64,000 bases of DNA from an uncultured Oscillospiraceae bacterium (GTDB lineage Bacteria > Bacillota > Clostridia > Oscillospirales > Oscillospiraceae), in contig CAKUMO010000005.1 of NCBI GenBank assembly GCA_934667815.1, positions 26,104 through 90,103 of the forward strand. Direction: 5' to 3'. Made by a program: the position numbers and the translations under genes. The notes under the pieces are model-generated. The model saw nothing but the letters and a program-made list of their open reading frames with translations, was not told where the DNA came from and did not search any database. Positions 1-7,495 of this stretch are shown here, piece by piece. Every line of letters starts with the position of its first letter. Within the stretch, counting starts at the first letter, position 1.

Positions 1-196
1 CCGCATTCAGGCGCTGGAGCGCAGCGACATCCTCGGGCTTCTGCACGACGAGGATCTTTGCGGCCTGACGGTTTTTGCCGCTGGGCGCGTAGGTGCCCGC
101 CAGCAGAACCTCCTGCAAGGCGGCCTCGTCCACCTGCTGCGGCAGGTACTTTTTGCAGCTTCTGCGCTCGACTAAGCATTTGATGACTTCATTCAT
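1..196 (-). CDS. Nitroreductase family protein, N-terminal part (runs off the window)
   Basis: Only the first 65 codons are present; the gene continues beyond base 1. The start at 196 follows an AGGAGG-type site at about 203-209. The visible protein begins MNEVIKCLVERRSCKKY and continues with a TYAPSGKNRQ stretch. This matches the N-terminal R-R-S-x-(K/R)-x-(Y/F) and A-P-S-(G/A)-x-N motifs of FMN-dependent nitroreductases, where these residues bind FMN phosphate. Substrate cannot be inferred. The gene lies just downstream of birA in the same direction (22 bp gap). Confidence 0.8.
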   Translation of the reverse strand, partial: MNEVIKCLVERRSCKKYLPQQVDEAALQEVLLAGTYAPSGKNRQAAKILVVQKPEDVAALQRLNA

Positions 197-217
197 GGTT
201 ACTCCTCCTATTTTATT

Positions 218-1171
218 TTAATAAATTCCTCTTACGGAGACTTCGCCCGAGCTGACCGTTCCGGTCGTGCCGTCCTCGTAGCGGACGATCAGCCCGGCAT
301 CGTCATCCACATCCAGTGCGAAGGCCGGGCGGCTTTCGCCCGCACGCAGGAGCAGAACCTGCTTGCCCAGCGTAACGCAGGCACTGCGGTATTCCCGCAT
401 CCAGGGGCCGCGGTCGCCGCGCAGTACGGCATCCAGCTCCTGAAGCTGCGCGATCATCGCTGAAGCCAGCGCATTGACGTCGATCTCGCGCCCGGTCGCC
501 TCGTGAAGCGAGGTCGCGCGCGCCTGCACCTCCGGCGGCAGCTCGGAAAGCCGCGTGTTGCAATTGACGCCGATGCCGATGACTGCGTATTCCAGCCGTC
601 CGCTCTCGGCCTCGCAGGACAGCTCCGTCAGAATGCCGCAGAGCTTTTTATCCTGCCAGAGCAGGTCGTTCATCCACTTGATGTCCGGCGCAAGGCCGCA
701 GCAATCGGCAATTGCGCGGCGCGTGGCCACTGCGGCAAGCGCGGTCAGGTGCATCAGACGCTCAAGCGGAAGCTCCGGCCGCAGCAGGACGGACAGATAC
801 ACGCCGCCCGGCGGCGAGACAAAGCTGCGGCCCAGACGGCCGCGGCCGCCGGTCTGGCGTTCGGTGACGACGACGGTGCCGTGCGGTGCCCCCTGTGCGC
901 CCAACTGCTTTGCGACGTTGTTGGTCGAATCGACCTCCTCCGGCACGACCACGCTCCATGGCGCGGCCTGCAAAAGTGCGGCGTTCAGCCGCCCGGCCGG
1001 ACGCAGGCAGTAGCCGCGGTTCGGCACGGAATCGATGCGGCAGCCCTCGGCGCGCAGGGCGCGCACGGCCTTCCACACGGCGGCGCGGGAGACGCCGAGC
1101 TGGCGGCTGATCTCCTCGCCGGAAATATACTCGTCCTGGCGCAGCAGCGCCAGCACCTCGCTCCGGCTCAT
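218..1171 (-). CDS. birA: Bifunctional biotin operon repressor / biotin-protein ligase BirA
   Basis: The 317-residue protein has an N-terminal winged helix-turn-helix (residues 1-60, with LGVSRAAVWKAVRAL) and a central biotinyl-AMP synthetase domain. The GRGRLGRSF loop closes over biotinoyl-AMP and KWMNDLLW corresponds to the KWPND motif carrying the catalytic lysine. A small C-terminal SH3-like domain ends at GEVSVRGIY. It should biotinylate acyl-CoA carboxylases and, as the DNA-binding class, repress biotin genes. I chose the ATG at 1171 because GAGGGAG lies 8-9 nt upstream; the in-frame ATG at 1192 has no ribosome site and lies in the predicted bioY -35 element. It diverges from bioY across a region full of TTGTAAAC repeats. 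Confidence 0.95.
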   Translation of the reverse strand: MSRSEVLALLRQDEYISGEEISRQLGVSRAAVWKAVRALRAEGCRIDSVPNRGYCLRPAGRLNAALLQAAPWSVVVPEEVDSTNNVAKQLGAQGAPHGTVVVTERQTGGRGRLGRSFVSPPGGVYLSVLLRPELPLERLMHLTALAAVATRRAIADCCGLAPDIKWMNDLLWQDKKLCGILTELSCEAESGRLEYAVIGIGVNCNTRLSELPPEVQARATSLHEATGREIDVNALASAMIAQLQELDAVLRGDRGPWMREYRSACVTLGKQVLLLRAGESRPAFALDVDDDAGLIVRYEDGTTGTVSSGEVSVRGIY

Positions 1172-1186
1172 TATTTCAACTCCCTC

Positions 1187-1214
1187 TTGCATTTTTCAAA
1201 AAATGCGCTATACT
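1187..1214 (+). promoter_or_regulatory. Predicted bioY promoter
   Basis: TTGCAT (1187-1192), 16-bp spacer, TATACT (1209-1214). Transcription would begin near 1221, so the first TTGTAAAC half-site (1217-1224) covers the start point and the other three lie in the leader. This is the geometry expected for repression by BirA. Confidence 0.65.
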
Positions 1215-1215
1215 A

Positions 1216-1244
1216 ATTGTAAACTGTTTTCCCGAAAATGTAAA
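1216..1244 (-). promoter_or_regulatory. Predicted birA promoter built from two TTGTAAAC half-sites
   Basis: On the minus strand TTTACA (1244-1239), a 17-bp spacer and TACAAT (1221-1216) make a near-consensus sigma-A promoter with a start near 1209. The -35 and -10 boxes are the reverse complements of two of the TTGTAAAC repeats, so any protein reading the repeats would block birA itself. Confidence 0.6.
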
Positions 1245-1306
1245 CCGCATTTCGGAGAAAATTTCTTTTTGTGCGAATTGTAAACCAAAAATTCTAATTG
1301 TAAACC
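1217..1306 (+). promoter_or_regulatory. Ladder of four direct TTGTAAAC repeats, candidate BirA operator
   Basis: Half-sites start at 1217, 1238 (ATGTAAACC), 1278 and 1298, with steps of 21, 40 and 20 bp. They lie on one face of the helix in the same orientation, with one rung missing near 1258. TTGTAAACC is the half-site of the known palindromic BirA operator (TTGTAAACC-N-GGTTTACAA), but no inverted partner is present. Position between birA and bioY supports a BirA role. The third and fourth repeats also give TTTACA-N16-TACAAT on the minus strand, a possible second birA promoter. Confidence 0.6.
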
Positions 1307-1321
1307 CCGGAGGAACCCACC

Positions 1322-1858
1322 ATGTCAAAATCCGCACGCCGCACACGCTCCATCATCCTGACCGCGCTCTTTGCCGCGCTGACCGCCATCGGCGCGTTCC
1401 TGCGCATCCCGGTCGGTCCGACCTCGTTCACCTTACAGGCGTTCTTCACCTGCGCCGCCGGACTGCTGCTCGGACCGTGGTACGGCGCGGCCTCACAGGT
1501 GGTGTATGTCCTGCTCGGCCTTGCGGGCGTGCCGATCTTCACGGAGGGCGGCGGCCTGATGTACGTCACCATGCCGACCTTCGGCTTCCTGCTCGGCCTG
1601 ATCCCCATGGCGCTGGTCATCGGCCTGATGACGCGCCGCGAAAACTGCGGCTTCTGGCGCATGGTGCTGGCCTGCGTGGTCGGACTGGTCGTGCTGTACG
1701 CCATCGGCCTGCCATACATGTACATTGCTTTGAACGGCGCGTGGTCGCTCAAAAAAACCATCATCTCCGGCTGCCTGATCTTCCTGCCCTTCGACGCGCT
1801 CAAAATCGCGGTGTCGAGCCTTCTCGGTTCGCGCCTCCAGCGCGTGCTGCGGCGGTAA
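1322..1858 (+). CDS. bioY: Biotin transporter BioY (ECF S component)
   Basis: A 178-residue protein of about six membrane segments. It has the BioY signature near the N-terminus (ALFAALTAIGAFLRIPVGP, then FTLQ), and the glycine-rich loop LLLGPWYGAASQVVYVLLGL with VPIF and GGGLMY following. This family binds biotin in the membrane and couples with the EcfA/A'/T energising module, which is not in this window. CCGGAGG at 1307-1313 precedes the ATG. It stands alone as a transcript from the promoter at 1187-1214 and is divergent from birA, which suggests biotin-dependent control. Confidence 0.95.
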   Translation: MSKSARRTRSIILTALFAALTAIGAFLRIPVGPTSFTLQAFFTCAAGLLLGPWYGAASQVVYVLLGLAGVPIFTEGGGLMYVTMPTFGFLLGLIPMALVIGLMTRRENCGFWRMVLACVVGLVVLYAIGLPYMYIALNGAWSLKKTIISGCLIFLPFDALKIAVSSLLGSRLQRVLRR

Positions 1859-1885
1859 AAATCAGTGGAATTTCCCCACAATTTC

Positions 1886-1894
1886 TGATATAAT
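1886..1894 (+). promoter_or_regulatory. Extended -10 promoter for the zinc-ribbon gene
   Basis: TGATATAAT (TG at 1886-1887, TATAAT at 1889-1894) with only a weak -35. Transcription would start about 15-20 nt before the GGGGGAG ribosome site. Confidence 0.5.
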
Positions 1895-1915
1895 GCAGAA
1901 AAAGGGGGAGTTTCT

Positions 1916-2503
1916 TTGGGATGGATCATTTTTGCCGGTGTAGTCGCCGGCACCAGTCTGCTGGGAATCCTTGCGTATCTTATCATACGCAGCAAGCTGC
2001 GCAAGCTCACGCGGACGAACTTCGGCCTGCGCGATCTGCCCGAAATCGTGCGTGCGGCGCAGGAGCAGGAGGACGATCAGCCGAAGTCGCTTTCCGGCGG
2101 CGACAGCATTTTCATGCCGCGCATTTTGCGGGATTTTCCGGATTTCAATCTATCTCAGGCCAAGAGCCTTGCTGCGGCCGAGCTGCGCAAGCGGCTATCC
2201 GACAAGGCGGAGCTGAAGATTCATAAGATCATCTTACATGATTACCAACGCGCGGCTCTGGAAAAGACCATCGTCTTTCAGGCGGGCGTGCAGTACCGCA
2301 GCGAGGGCCGGCTGGTGCAGACGCGCTACTGCCTGCATTATGCCTATCTTCTGCCGCAGGAGAGCGCGACGGCGGCGGGCAGGTGTCCGCACTGCGGCGC
2401 GCCCTTCACCAGTACGACGCAGACGAATTGCCCGTATTGCGGCTCGCTGGTGGCCAACGTGCTGGGCAACACATGGAAATTCACGGACTGCTATGAAAAA
2501 TGA
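1916..2503 (+). CDS. Membrane-anchored zinc-ribbon protein of unknown function
   Basis: 195 residues. There is one N-terminal membrane helix (about 2-24, IIFAGVVAGTSLLGILAYLI), a basic cytoplasmic edge, and a soluble central domain with amphipathic helices around residues 75-130. A C-terminal zinc ribbon has two CPxCG pairs (CPHCGAPF and CPYCGSLV). The start is TTG at 1916 because GGGGGAG lies 5 nt upstream and the next ATG (1921) is out of frame. The central region loosely recalls Tim44-like lipid-binding domains, but I cannot support that. The stop codon lies inside the terminator stem. Confidence 0.75.
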   Translation: MGWIIFAGVVAGTSLLGILAYLIIRSKLRKLTRTNFGLRDLPEIVRAAQEQEDDQPKSLSGGDSIFMPRILRDFPDFNLSQAKSLAAAELRKRLSDKAELKIHKIILHDYQRAALEKTIVFQAGVQYRSEGRLVQTRYCLHYAYLLPQESATAAGRCPHCGAPFTSTTQTNCPYCGSLVANVLGNTWKFTDCYEK

Positions 2504-2544
2504 TCGGAAAAAACCGCAGGTTTTCTGCGGTTTTTTCCGATCAT
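2500..2544 (+). terminator. Rho-independent terminator overlapping the stop codon
   Basis: A 20-bp perfect stem (2500-2519 with 2525-2544) around a 5-nt loop, with the T-run in the right arm. The TGA of the zinc-ribbon gene (2501-2503) is part of the stem. Confidence 0.85.
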
Positions 2545-2610
2545 CCGAGATCCTTTTGCAATTTAAATCGCCAACGCAGGGTGAGCATTGCCCGCCCTTA
2601 TGCGGTGCGC

Positions 2611-3399
2611 TCAATCCAGCGCCAGACCAAGATAACAATTCTGCGGGAGCGGCGCACCGGACAGCGCCTTGCACATGCCGTAGGGCAGCGTTCCCTGCGG
2701 TGTGAGACACCCGCCGCGCTTGCAGCCGAAGTGCTTTAAAAGCAGCGCGGCAGCCTCCGGCGTATAGGGCAGCAATTCCTTGACGGTCAGCTCCGAACCG
2801 TCCTGCGCACAGACCGCGCAGTGTACCTGTCCGGCCGTTTCAATGCGCATAAGCCGATCCGTTGTTGCCTGATAAGTCAAATAATCCGGGCCGCAGGAGA
2901 CGAAGGAATCAAACAGCAGCAGCTCGCGCAGACTGAAATAGGTATCGGCGTCGATTTCCTCGACCTTTCCCGCGCAGGCCGCACCGGAAATCTCCTCGCG
3001 GCCGCGGAAAAAGGCGGTCTTGTAGCCATAACGCTCGTAGAGCGCGAACAGCCCCGGCTCCGCCGGCACCAGAATCGCATATTCCGCGCTCTGTGCGCGA
3101 AGTGTGCGTTCCGCGCAGGCCAGAATCTCGCCGCACAGGCCGCGCCCGCGGTAGGCGGGGTCGGTCGCCACGGCGTAGAGATATGCGGCCTCATGGCTTT
3201 CTCCCGCGTCGTCGACGAGCTGCACGGGCAGTGCGCAGGCCATGGCCGTGACTTTTTTACCATCGCGGGCACAGAAAATCCCGATTTTATCCCCAAAGCA
3301 CTTCCAGAACGTCTGCACCTCGGCCTCGCTGTCGTGAAAGCACGTCTGCCACAGCCGCGTGAGCTGCGGAAGGTCCGCGCGCGCGGCGCGGCCTGTCAT
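2611..3399 (-). CDS. GNAT family N-acetyltransferase
   Basis: 262 residues. The N-terminal half is a GNAT fold: beta strands around EAAYLYAVATDP are followed by the acetyl-CoA loop YRGRGLCGEILACAE (R-G-x-G-L), then the FALYERYGY motif that closes the domain. The C-terminal 120 residues may be a substrate-binding extension like the sterol-carrier-like domain of Eis-type enzymes; that is inference. The start overlaps the stop of the upstream DUF2156 gene as ATGA, so the two are translationally coupled. Target amine unknown. Confidence 0.85.
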   Translation of the reverse strand: MTGRAARADLPQLTRLWQTCFHDSEAEVQTFWKCFGDKIGIFCARDGKKVTAMACALPVQLVDDAGESHEAAYLYAVATDPAYRGRGLCGEILACAERTLRAQSAEYAILVPAEPGLFALYERYGYKTAFFRGREEISGAACAGKVEEIDADTYFSLRELLLFDSFVSCGPDYLTYQATTDRLMRIETAGQVHCAVCAQDGSELTVKELLPYTPEAAALLLKHFGCKRGGCLTPQGTLPYGMCKALSGAPLPQNCYLGLALD

Positions 3400-4295
3400 T
3401 GCGTGAGCTCCTCAGCCAGATATTTTTCCAGCAGGATGTCCGGCGTATAACTCTCTTTGGCGCGGCGCAGGCCCTCGATGCCCATGTCGTCCTCGCGGTT
3501 GAGGTAGCGGATATCCGGGTATTTCTCGCGGATATGACGGGCAAACTCACGATTGATGATGGCGTAAGCGCCGTTGACCTGCGGCAGCGCCTTTTCAAAG
3601 TTGACGTCAAACACGTCTTTCCGAATCTGATTGCCGATGCAGAAGGCGTAAACCTCGCCGCCGACCTCCAGCACAAGTCCCTCCAAGCCGAGCGACTCAT
3701 AAGCGTCAAAGGCCTTTCCGATGGCGATGCGTTCACCGGCAAAATCGTCCTCCTCCGCACCGTTTTCCAGATGCGCGGCATACCACTGTGCCGTGAATTC
3801 ACGGCAGCGCGGAAGCTGCGCAGCATCCAGCGGGAGAATGCGGAAATCGGGGTAAGCCTCCTCAAAATGATTGCAGTGGTTGCGCTTGCCTTGCAGCTTT
3901 TTGCCGTGCAGGTCGGCCAGATGGTCGATCTCGTAGATATAGTCGAAGCTGTTTCGCACCGGGCGGAAGTGGAACCGGCCGGGAAACAGTGCCTCGAGGC
4001 GTGCAATGTCAGGCTCCAGCAGGCCGAAAATGCGGCACGGGAAGCCGCGCTCGGCGGAATCGGCCAAAAACGCCTCGACCGTACCCTTCAGGTCGCGGTT
4101 TCCGGCAGGAAAGGCATAGGATTCGCTGGCAAACTTGCTCAAAATGACCGGCTCGCCCTCAAAAAGCGCGACCTTCTGGTCTCCCCAGAGATACAGCGTG
4201 ACGAAGGACGCCTCGGCGCCGTAACCGTCAGCGCGGTAGAAAAAGTCGTGTAAAATGTTTTTATCTTGCAAAGTGATCGGTCGAAAATCTAACAT
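3396..4295 (-). CDS. DUF2156 protein (phosphatidylglycerol lysyltransferase C-terminal-like)
   Basis: 299 residues that resemble the stand-alone aminoacyl-transfer domain of MprF-type enzymes, a tandem GNAT-like fold. Recognisable parts are YLWGDQKVALFEGEPV near the N-terminus, the KLQGKRNHCNHF motif (family K-L-x-x-K-R-N) in the middle, and VNGAYAIINREFA with YLNREDDMGIEGLR near the end. There is no membrane domain, so this is the soluble subfamily, whose substrate is not known. The ATG at 4295 follows AAGGAG by 5 nt; an upstream in-frame ATG (4364) overlaps the promoter. It is first in a two-gene operon with the GNAT gene. Confidence 0.85.
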   Translation of the reverse strand: MLDFRPITLQDKNILHDFFYRADGYGAEASFVTLYLWGDQKVALFEGEPVILSKFASESYAFPAGNRDLKGTVEAFLADSAERGFPCRIFGLLEPDIARLEALFPGRFHFRPVRNSFDYIYEIDHLADLHGKKLQGKRNHCNHFEEAYPDFRILPLDAAQLPRCREFTAQWYAAHLENGAEEDDFAGERIAIGKAFDAYESLGLEGLVLEVGGEVYAFCIGNQIRKDVFDVNFEKALPQVNGAYAIINREFARHIREKYPDIRYLNREDDMGIEGLRRAKESYTPDILLEKYLAEELTQ

Positions 4296-4336
4296 AAGCT
4301 CCTTCTTTCTGTCCGTAATGGACGAACTGTACCAAT

Positions 4337-4364
4337 ATTGTACCACATTTTTCCGGAAGGTCAA
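4337..4364 (-). promoter_or_regulatory. Promoter of the DUF2156-GNAT operon
   Basis: TTGACC (4364-4359), 16-bp spacer, TACAAT (4342-4337) on the minus strand. It starts transcription about 35 nt before the ATG at 4295. Confidence 0.75.
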
Positions 4365-4372
4365 CGCCGTAC

Positions 4373-4401
4373 TTGCTTTTTTCGTGTGAATACGCTATTA
4401 T
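4373..4401 (+). promoter_or_regulatory. Promoter of mnmA (first copy)
   Basis: TTGCTT (4373-4378), 17-bp spacer, TATTAT (4396-4401). It is arranged back to back with the minus-strand promoter at 4337-4364. Confidence 0.6.
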
Positions 4402-4430
4402 TAGAGAAAATGGGAAGGGGGAATCGGCCG

Positions 4431-5462
4431 ATGCGCAGGATTCTGGTGGCCATGTCCGGCGGCGTGGACAGCGCGGCGGCATGCCTGCTCTTGCAGCGCG
4501 ACGGCTATGAGGTCGGCGGTGCGACGATGCTTCTGCGCGACGGGCAGGAGGCGGAGATCGAGGACGCACGCAGCGCGGCACGGCAGATGGGGCTTGACTT
4601 TCATGTGTTCGACCTGCGCGAAGCCTTCCGCAGGACTGTGATCGAGCCGTTTACCGAGGTCTACCGGCAGGGCGGCACGCCGAATCCCTGTATTTTCTGC
4701 AACCGAGCCTTGAAATTCGGCCTGTTTCTGGAAAAGGCGCTGGCGCTGGGCTACGACGGCATGGCCACCGGGCACTACGCCCGCATCGAGAAACAAGACG
4801 GGCGGTTCCTGCTCAAAACGGCGGTTGACCGCGCGAAGGATCAGTCGTACATGCTCTGCGGGCTGACGCAGTTCCGCCTTGCGCACACGCTTCTGCCGCT
4901 CGGCACAGTCGAAAACAAGCAGGCCGTGCGCGAGCTTGCCGAACAACGCGGTCTCACGCTGGCGCACAAGCACGATTCGCAGGACATCTGCTTTATTCCG
5001 GACGGCGACTACATGGCCTATCTCACGGCACACGGTCTTGTGCCGCAGCAGGGAAATTTCATCACGCCGGAGGGCAAAATTCTTGGACCGCACCGCGGCT
5101 TCGAGGGCTACACCGTCGGCCAGCGGCGCGGACTGGATCTGCCCTGCGGGCATCGGGTATATGTGCTCGGCAAGCGCGGTACGGACGTGATCGTCGGAGA
5201 AAGTGCGGCGCTGTTTTCCGACCGTGTGCGCGTGCGCGAGGTGAATTTCATTCCTTTCGACACGCTGCAGGCGCCCATGCGCGTGCAGGCCAAGCTGCGC
5301 TATACAACCAAGACCGCACCCGCGCTCCTGTCCCCCACCCCGGACGGCTGTGAGCTGCTCTTTGACGAGCCGCAGCGTGCACCCACAGCGGGACAGACGG
5401 CCGCGTTTTATGACGGAGATACCGTCCTCGGCGGCGGCTTCATCTGTGAAATAAACTCATAA
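4431..5462 (+). CDS. mnmA: tRNA-specific 2-thiouridylase MnmA (copy 1)
   Basis: 343 residues. The N-terminal PP-loop SGGVDSA adenylates U34 of Lys, Glu and Gln tRNAs. The first catalytic cysteine lies in TPNPCIFCNRALKFG and the second in DSQDICFIPDGDY. C-terminal OB-like domains carry the YTVGQRRGL motif. The start at 4431 is set by GAAGGGGG upstream and by family alignment (MRRILVAMSGG). A second intact paralogue lies at 39314-40375. This copy lacks the CCS-containing insertion after the PP-loop and has KDQSYMLCGL where most have KDQSYxLY. It may share a transcript with the cyclophilin gene 24 bp downstream. Confidence 0.95.
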   Translation: MRRILVAMSGGVDSAAACLLLQRDGYEVGGATMLLRDGQEAEIEDARSAARQMGLDFHVFDLREAFRRTVIEPFTEVYRQGGTPNPCIFCNRALKFGLFLEKALALGYDGMATGHYARIEKQDGRFLLKTAVDRAKDQSYMLCGLTQFRLAHTLLPLGTVENKQAVRELAEQRGLTLAHKHDSQDICFIPDGDYMAYLTAHGLVPQQGNFITPEGKILGPHRGFEGYTVGQRRGLDLPCGHRVYVLGKRGTDVIVGESAALFSDRVRVREVNFIPFDTLQAPMRVQAKLRYTTKTAPALLSPTPDGCELLFDEPQRAPTAGQTAAFYDGDTVLGGGFICEINS

Positions 5463-5486
5463 ACAAACTCTTTGGAGGTAATGACC

Positions 5487-6065
5487 ATGAAAAAGTTTTT
5501 TGCGATTGCGCTCGTACTCGCGCTGCTTGTGGGCGTTTTGGCTGCCTGCGGCAAGGATGAGGGCGCTTCCGGTAAGCATCACGTCGAGATTGACATCCGC
5601 GATTACGGCACCGTCGCCGTCGAGCTGGATGCGGACTCCGCGCCCATCACCGTGGCGAACTTCCTCAAGCTGTCCAAGGGCGGCTTCTATGACGGCCTGA
5701 CCTTCCACCGCATCATCAACGGCTTTATGATGCAGGGCGGCGACCCCGAGGGCACCGGCATGGGCGGCTCGGACGAGAAGATCAAGGGCGAATTTACCGC
5801 CAACGGTGTGCAAAACAGGCTCTCGCACACGCGCGGCGCAATCTCCATGGCGCGCTCGAATGCCTATGACAGCGCCAGTTCACAGTTTTTTATCGTCCAT
5901 CAGGACTCGACCTTCCTCGACGGGCAGTATGCATGCTTCGGCTATGTCACCTCCGGCATGGACATCGTTGACGCCATCTGCGAGGGCACGCCCGTCACGG
6001 ACGGCAACGGCACCGTCAAGGGCGGCTGCCAGCCGGTGATCGAGACCATCCGCGTAATTGATTAG
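5487..6065 (+). CDS. Cyclophilin-type peptidyl-prolyl isomerase lipoprotein
   Basis: 192 residues. The lipoprotein signal MKKFFAIALVLALLVGVLAAC ends in a lipobox cysteine at residue 21, followed by a complete cyclophilin domain: FHRIINGFMMQGGDP (active-site R and Q), ISMAR and SSQFFIVH. It should act outside the membrane, speeding proline isomerisation in exported proteins. The ATG at 5487 has GGAGG 8 nt upstream; an ATG at 5481 is too close. It follows mnmA by 24 bp and precedes a TetR gene by 10 bp. Confidence 0.92.
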   Translation: MKKFFAIALVLALLVGVLAACGKDEGASGKHHVEIDIRDYGTVAVELDADSAPITVANFLKLSKGGFYDGLTFHRIINGFMMQGGDPEGTGMGGSDEKIKGEFTANGVQNRLSHTRGAISMARSNAYDSASSQFFIVHQDSTFLDGQYACFGYVTSGMDIVDAICEGTPVTDGNGTVKGGCQPVIETIRVID

Positions 6066-6075
6066 GGAGACGACT

Positions 6076-6771
6076 ATGGCAAGAAGATACGACAGCGAAG
6101 ATTCCAAGCGCAGGATCTTGTCGGCCTGCGTGCGTCTGTTCATCGAAAAGGGCTACCGCGAGTCGAAAATGGCGGAAATCATCGCCTGCGCCGATGTCTC
6201 GACGAGCACGTTCCACAACATTTTCCGCTCCAAGGACGGCGTCCTTGAGGAGCTGACGGAGTTCATGTTTGAAAACCAGTTCGGCGCGGCGCACAAGATC
6301 GTCGGCAAAGAAACTAATCCGGTGCTTCTCTACGCCGTGGAGACCTCGATCCAGCTCACGCTGGCCGAGCTGAACGAGCATCTGCGTGAGATCTATGTCG
6401 AGGTATACACGCTGCCGCGCATTGCGGAGTATATCAATCAGAAAACCTCCTCGGAGCTTTCGAAAATCTTTGCTCCATACCTGCCGGGTTACTCGGAGAG
6501 CGATTTTTACGAGCTGGATATCGGCACGGCGGGTATTATGCGTTCTTACATGGCGCGTCCGTGCGACAAATATTTTACCCTCTCGAAGAAGCTCGAACGT
6601 TTTTTGACCATGACGCTCGGTGCATACCATGTGCCGCAGGCCGAGCAGGCCGAGGCGCTGGCCTATATCGCCAAGACGGACATCGTTGCCACGGCCAACG
6701 CCGTGATGCAGGAGCTGTTCCGCGCGCTGGAAATGAAATACGACTTTACTCTGAGCGAACAGCCGCATTGA
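6076..6771 (+). CDS. TetR/AcrR family transcriptional regulator
   Basis: 231 residues. Residues 8-55 are the TetR DNA-binding domain: KRRILSACVRLFIEKGY, then the recognition helix region CADVSTSTFHNIFRSKDGVL. The remaining helical domain would bind an unknown ligand. The ATG at 6076 follows GGGAGA by 5 nt and comes 10 bp after the cyclophilin stop, so the two are probably co-transcribed. No adjacent transporter gives a target. A strong terminator follows. Confidence 0.88.
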   Translation: MARRYDSEDSKRRILSACVRLFIEKGYRESKMAEIIACADVSTSTFHNIFRSKDGVLEELTEFMFENQFGAAHKIVGKETNPVLLYAVETSIQLTLAELNEHLREIYVEVYTLPRIAEYINQKTSSELSKIFAPYLPGYSESDFYELDIGTAGIMRSYMARPCDKYFTLSKKLERFLTMTLGAYHVPQAEQAEALAYIAKTDIVATANAVMQELFRALEMKYDFTLSEQPH

Positions 6772-6790
6772 ATTTTAAATTTTATCCAAA

Positions 6791-6826
6791 ACAGGAGTGG
6801 TCTGCCGAAAGGCAGACCACTCCTGT
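6791..6826 (+). terminator. Terminator after the TetR gene
   Basis: A 16-bp perfect stem (6791-6806 with 6811-6826) with a GAAA tetraloop. The sequence after it is only weakly T-rich. Confidence 0.8.
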
Positions 6827-6847
6827 TCGCATTTATTAAAAAGGAGG

Positions 6848-6959
6848 TGCGCCGCAGGGCATTCCCGGAGGACGCCACCGCAAGGATCCGCCCGATCTCA
6901 CACAAGCCGCCCTGCGGCGCAGTATTTTTCAGGCGGGCAGGGAAAGGCCGCCGAAAAAT
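6848..6959 (+). repeat. Dispersed repeat R, copy 1
   Basis: A GC-rich element of about 112 bp. It begins with a 12-bp inverted repeat, GCGCCGCAGGGC (6849-6860) and GCCCTGCGGCGC (6909-6920), followed by a tail ending in CCGCCGAAAAA. A second copy lies in the opposite orientation at 8563-8677 with the same boundary sequences. No coding potential is evident. The two copies bracket the PadR operon. Confidence 0.8.
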
Positions 6960-7087
6960 CATGGGAAGCGCAGCGTCTGTCCCGCGCTGCGGCAGCCAGA
7001 CAGGCTTGCCCGGTGTCTGCCTTTCTATTTTATACCATCAAGGCGATAAATGTCAATGCGATATATAAACTTTTTTCTGAAATCCTC

Positions 7088-7116
7088 TTGCATTTTTTCC
7101 GGAAACCATGTAATAT
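7088..7116 (+). promoter_or_regulatory. Promoter of the PadR operon
   Basis: TTGCAT (7088-7093), 17-bp spacer, TAATAT (7111-7116); AAGGAGG follows at 7134-7140. The 6960-7087 stretch upstream holds one GC-rich hairpin-like segment and nothing else I recognise. Confidence 0.6.
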
Positions 7117-7147
7117 ATCCTTAGAAAATCTATAAGGAGGTTGGCAT

Positions 7148-7495
7148 ATGGAAGATTCGGGCCATTCTTTTGGGGCGTATTTCAAGCGTGCGACCAGTCC
7201 GATTGTTGTATTGGCGATTCTGCGCGAGCGCCCGATGTATGTGTATGAATTGGCTGCGACCATGAAAGAGCGCAGTGCGGGCAAGTTTACCATCTCCGTT
7301 CTTTATCCTGTGCTTTACCGGCTGGAAAGTCAGGGCTATGTCGAAATTCAGAATACGGAGATCGTGGAGGGACGCGCCAGAAGCTATTACCGCGTCACGG
7401 AAAGCGGGGAAAACCACCTCGCGCAATGTCTGCACGACTATGATGAAATGACCAAAGTGTTCGACCAGCTTGTAAAGAAGGGAACCGCGCAATGA
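7148..7495 (+). CDS. PadR family transcriptional regulator
   Basis: 115 residues, the short PadR-s1 form. The winged helix reads SPIVVLAILRERPMYVYELA, then TISVLYPVLYRLESQGYVE with the conserved YPxLxRLE motif, and RSYYRVTESG as the wing. The C-terminal helix provides the dimer interface. It overlaps the next gene by 4 nt (ATGA). PadR genes are very often coupled to a HAAS/DUF1700-type membrane protein, which matches the neighbour here. It probably represses its own operon. Confidence 0.92.
   Translation: MEDSGHSFGAYFKRATSPIVVLAILRERPMYVYELAATMKERSAGKFTISVLYPVLYRLESQGYVEIQNTEIVEGRARSYYRVTESGENHLAQCLHDYDEMTKVFDQLVKKGTAQ

Noticed and set aside
1217..1306. Short regular repeats as a CRISPR-like array
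   Set aside because: Repeats are only 8-9 bp, spacing is two helical turns, and they lie in a divergent promoter; an operator or promoter explains them.
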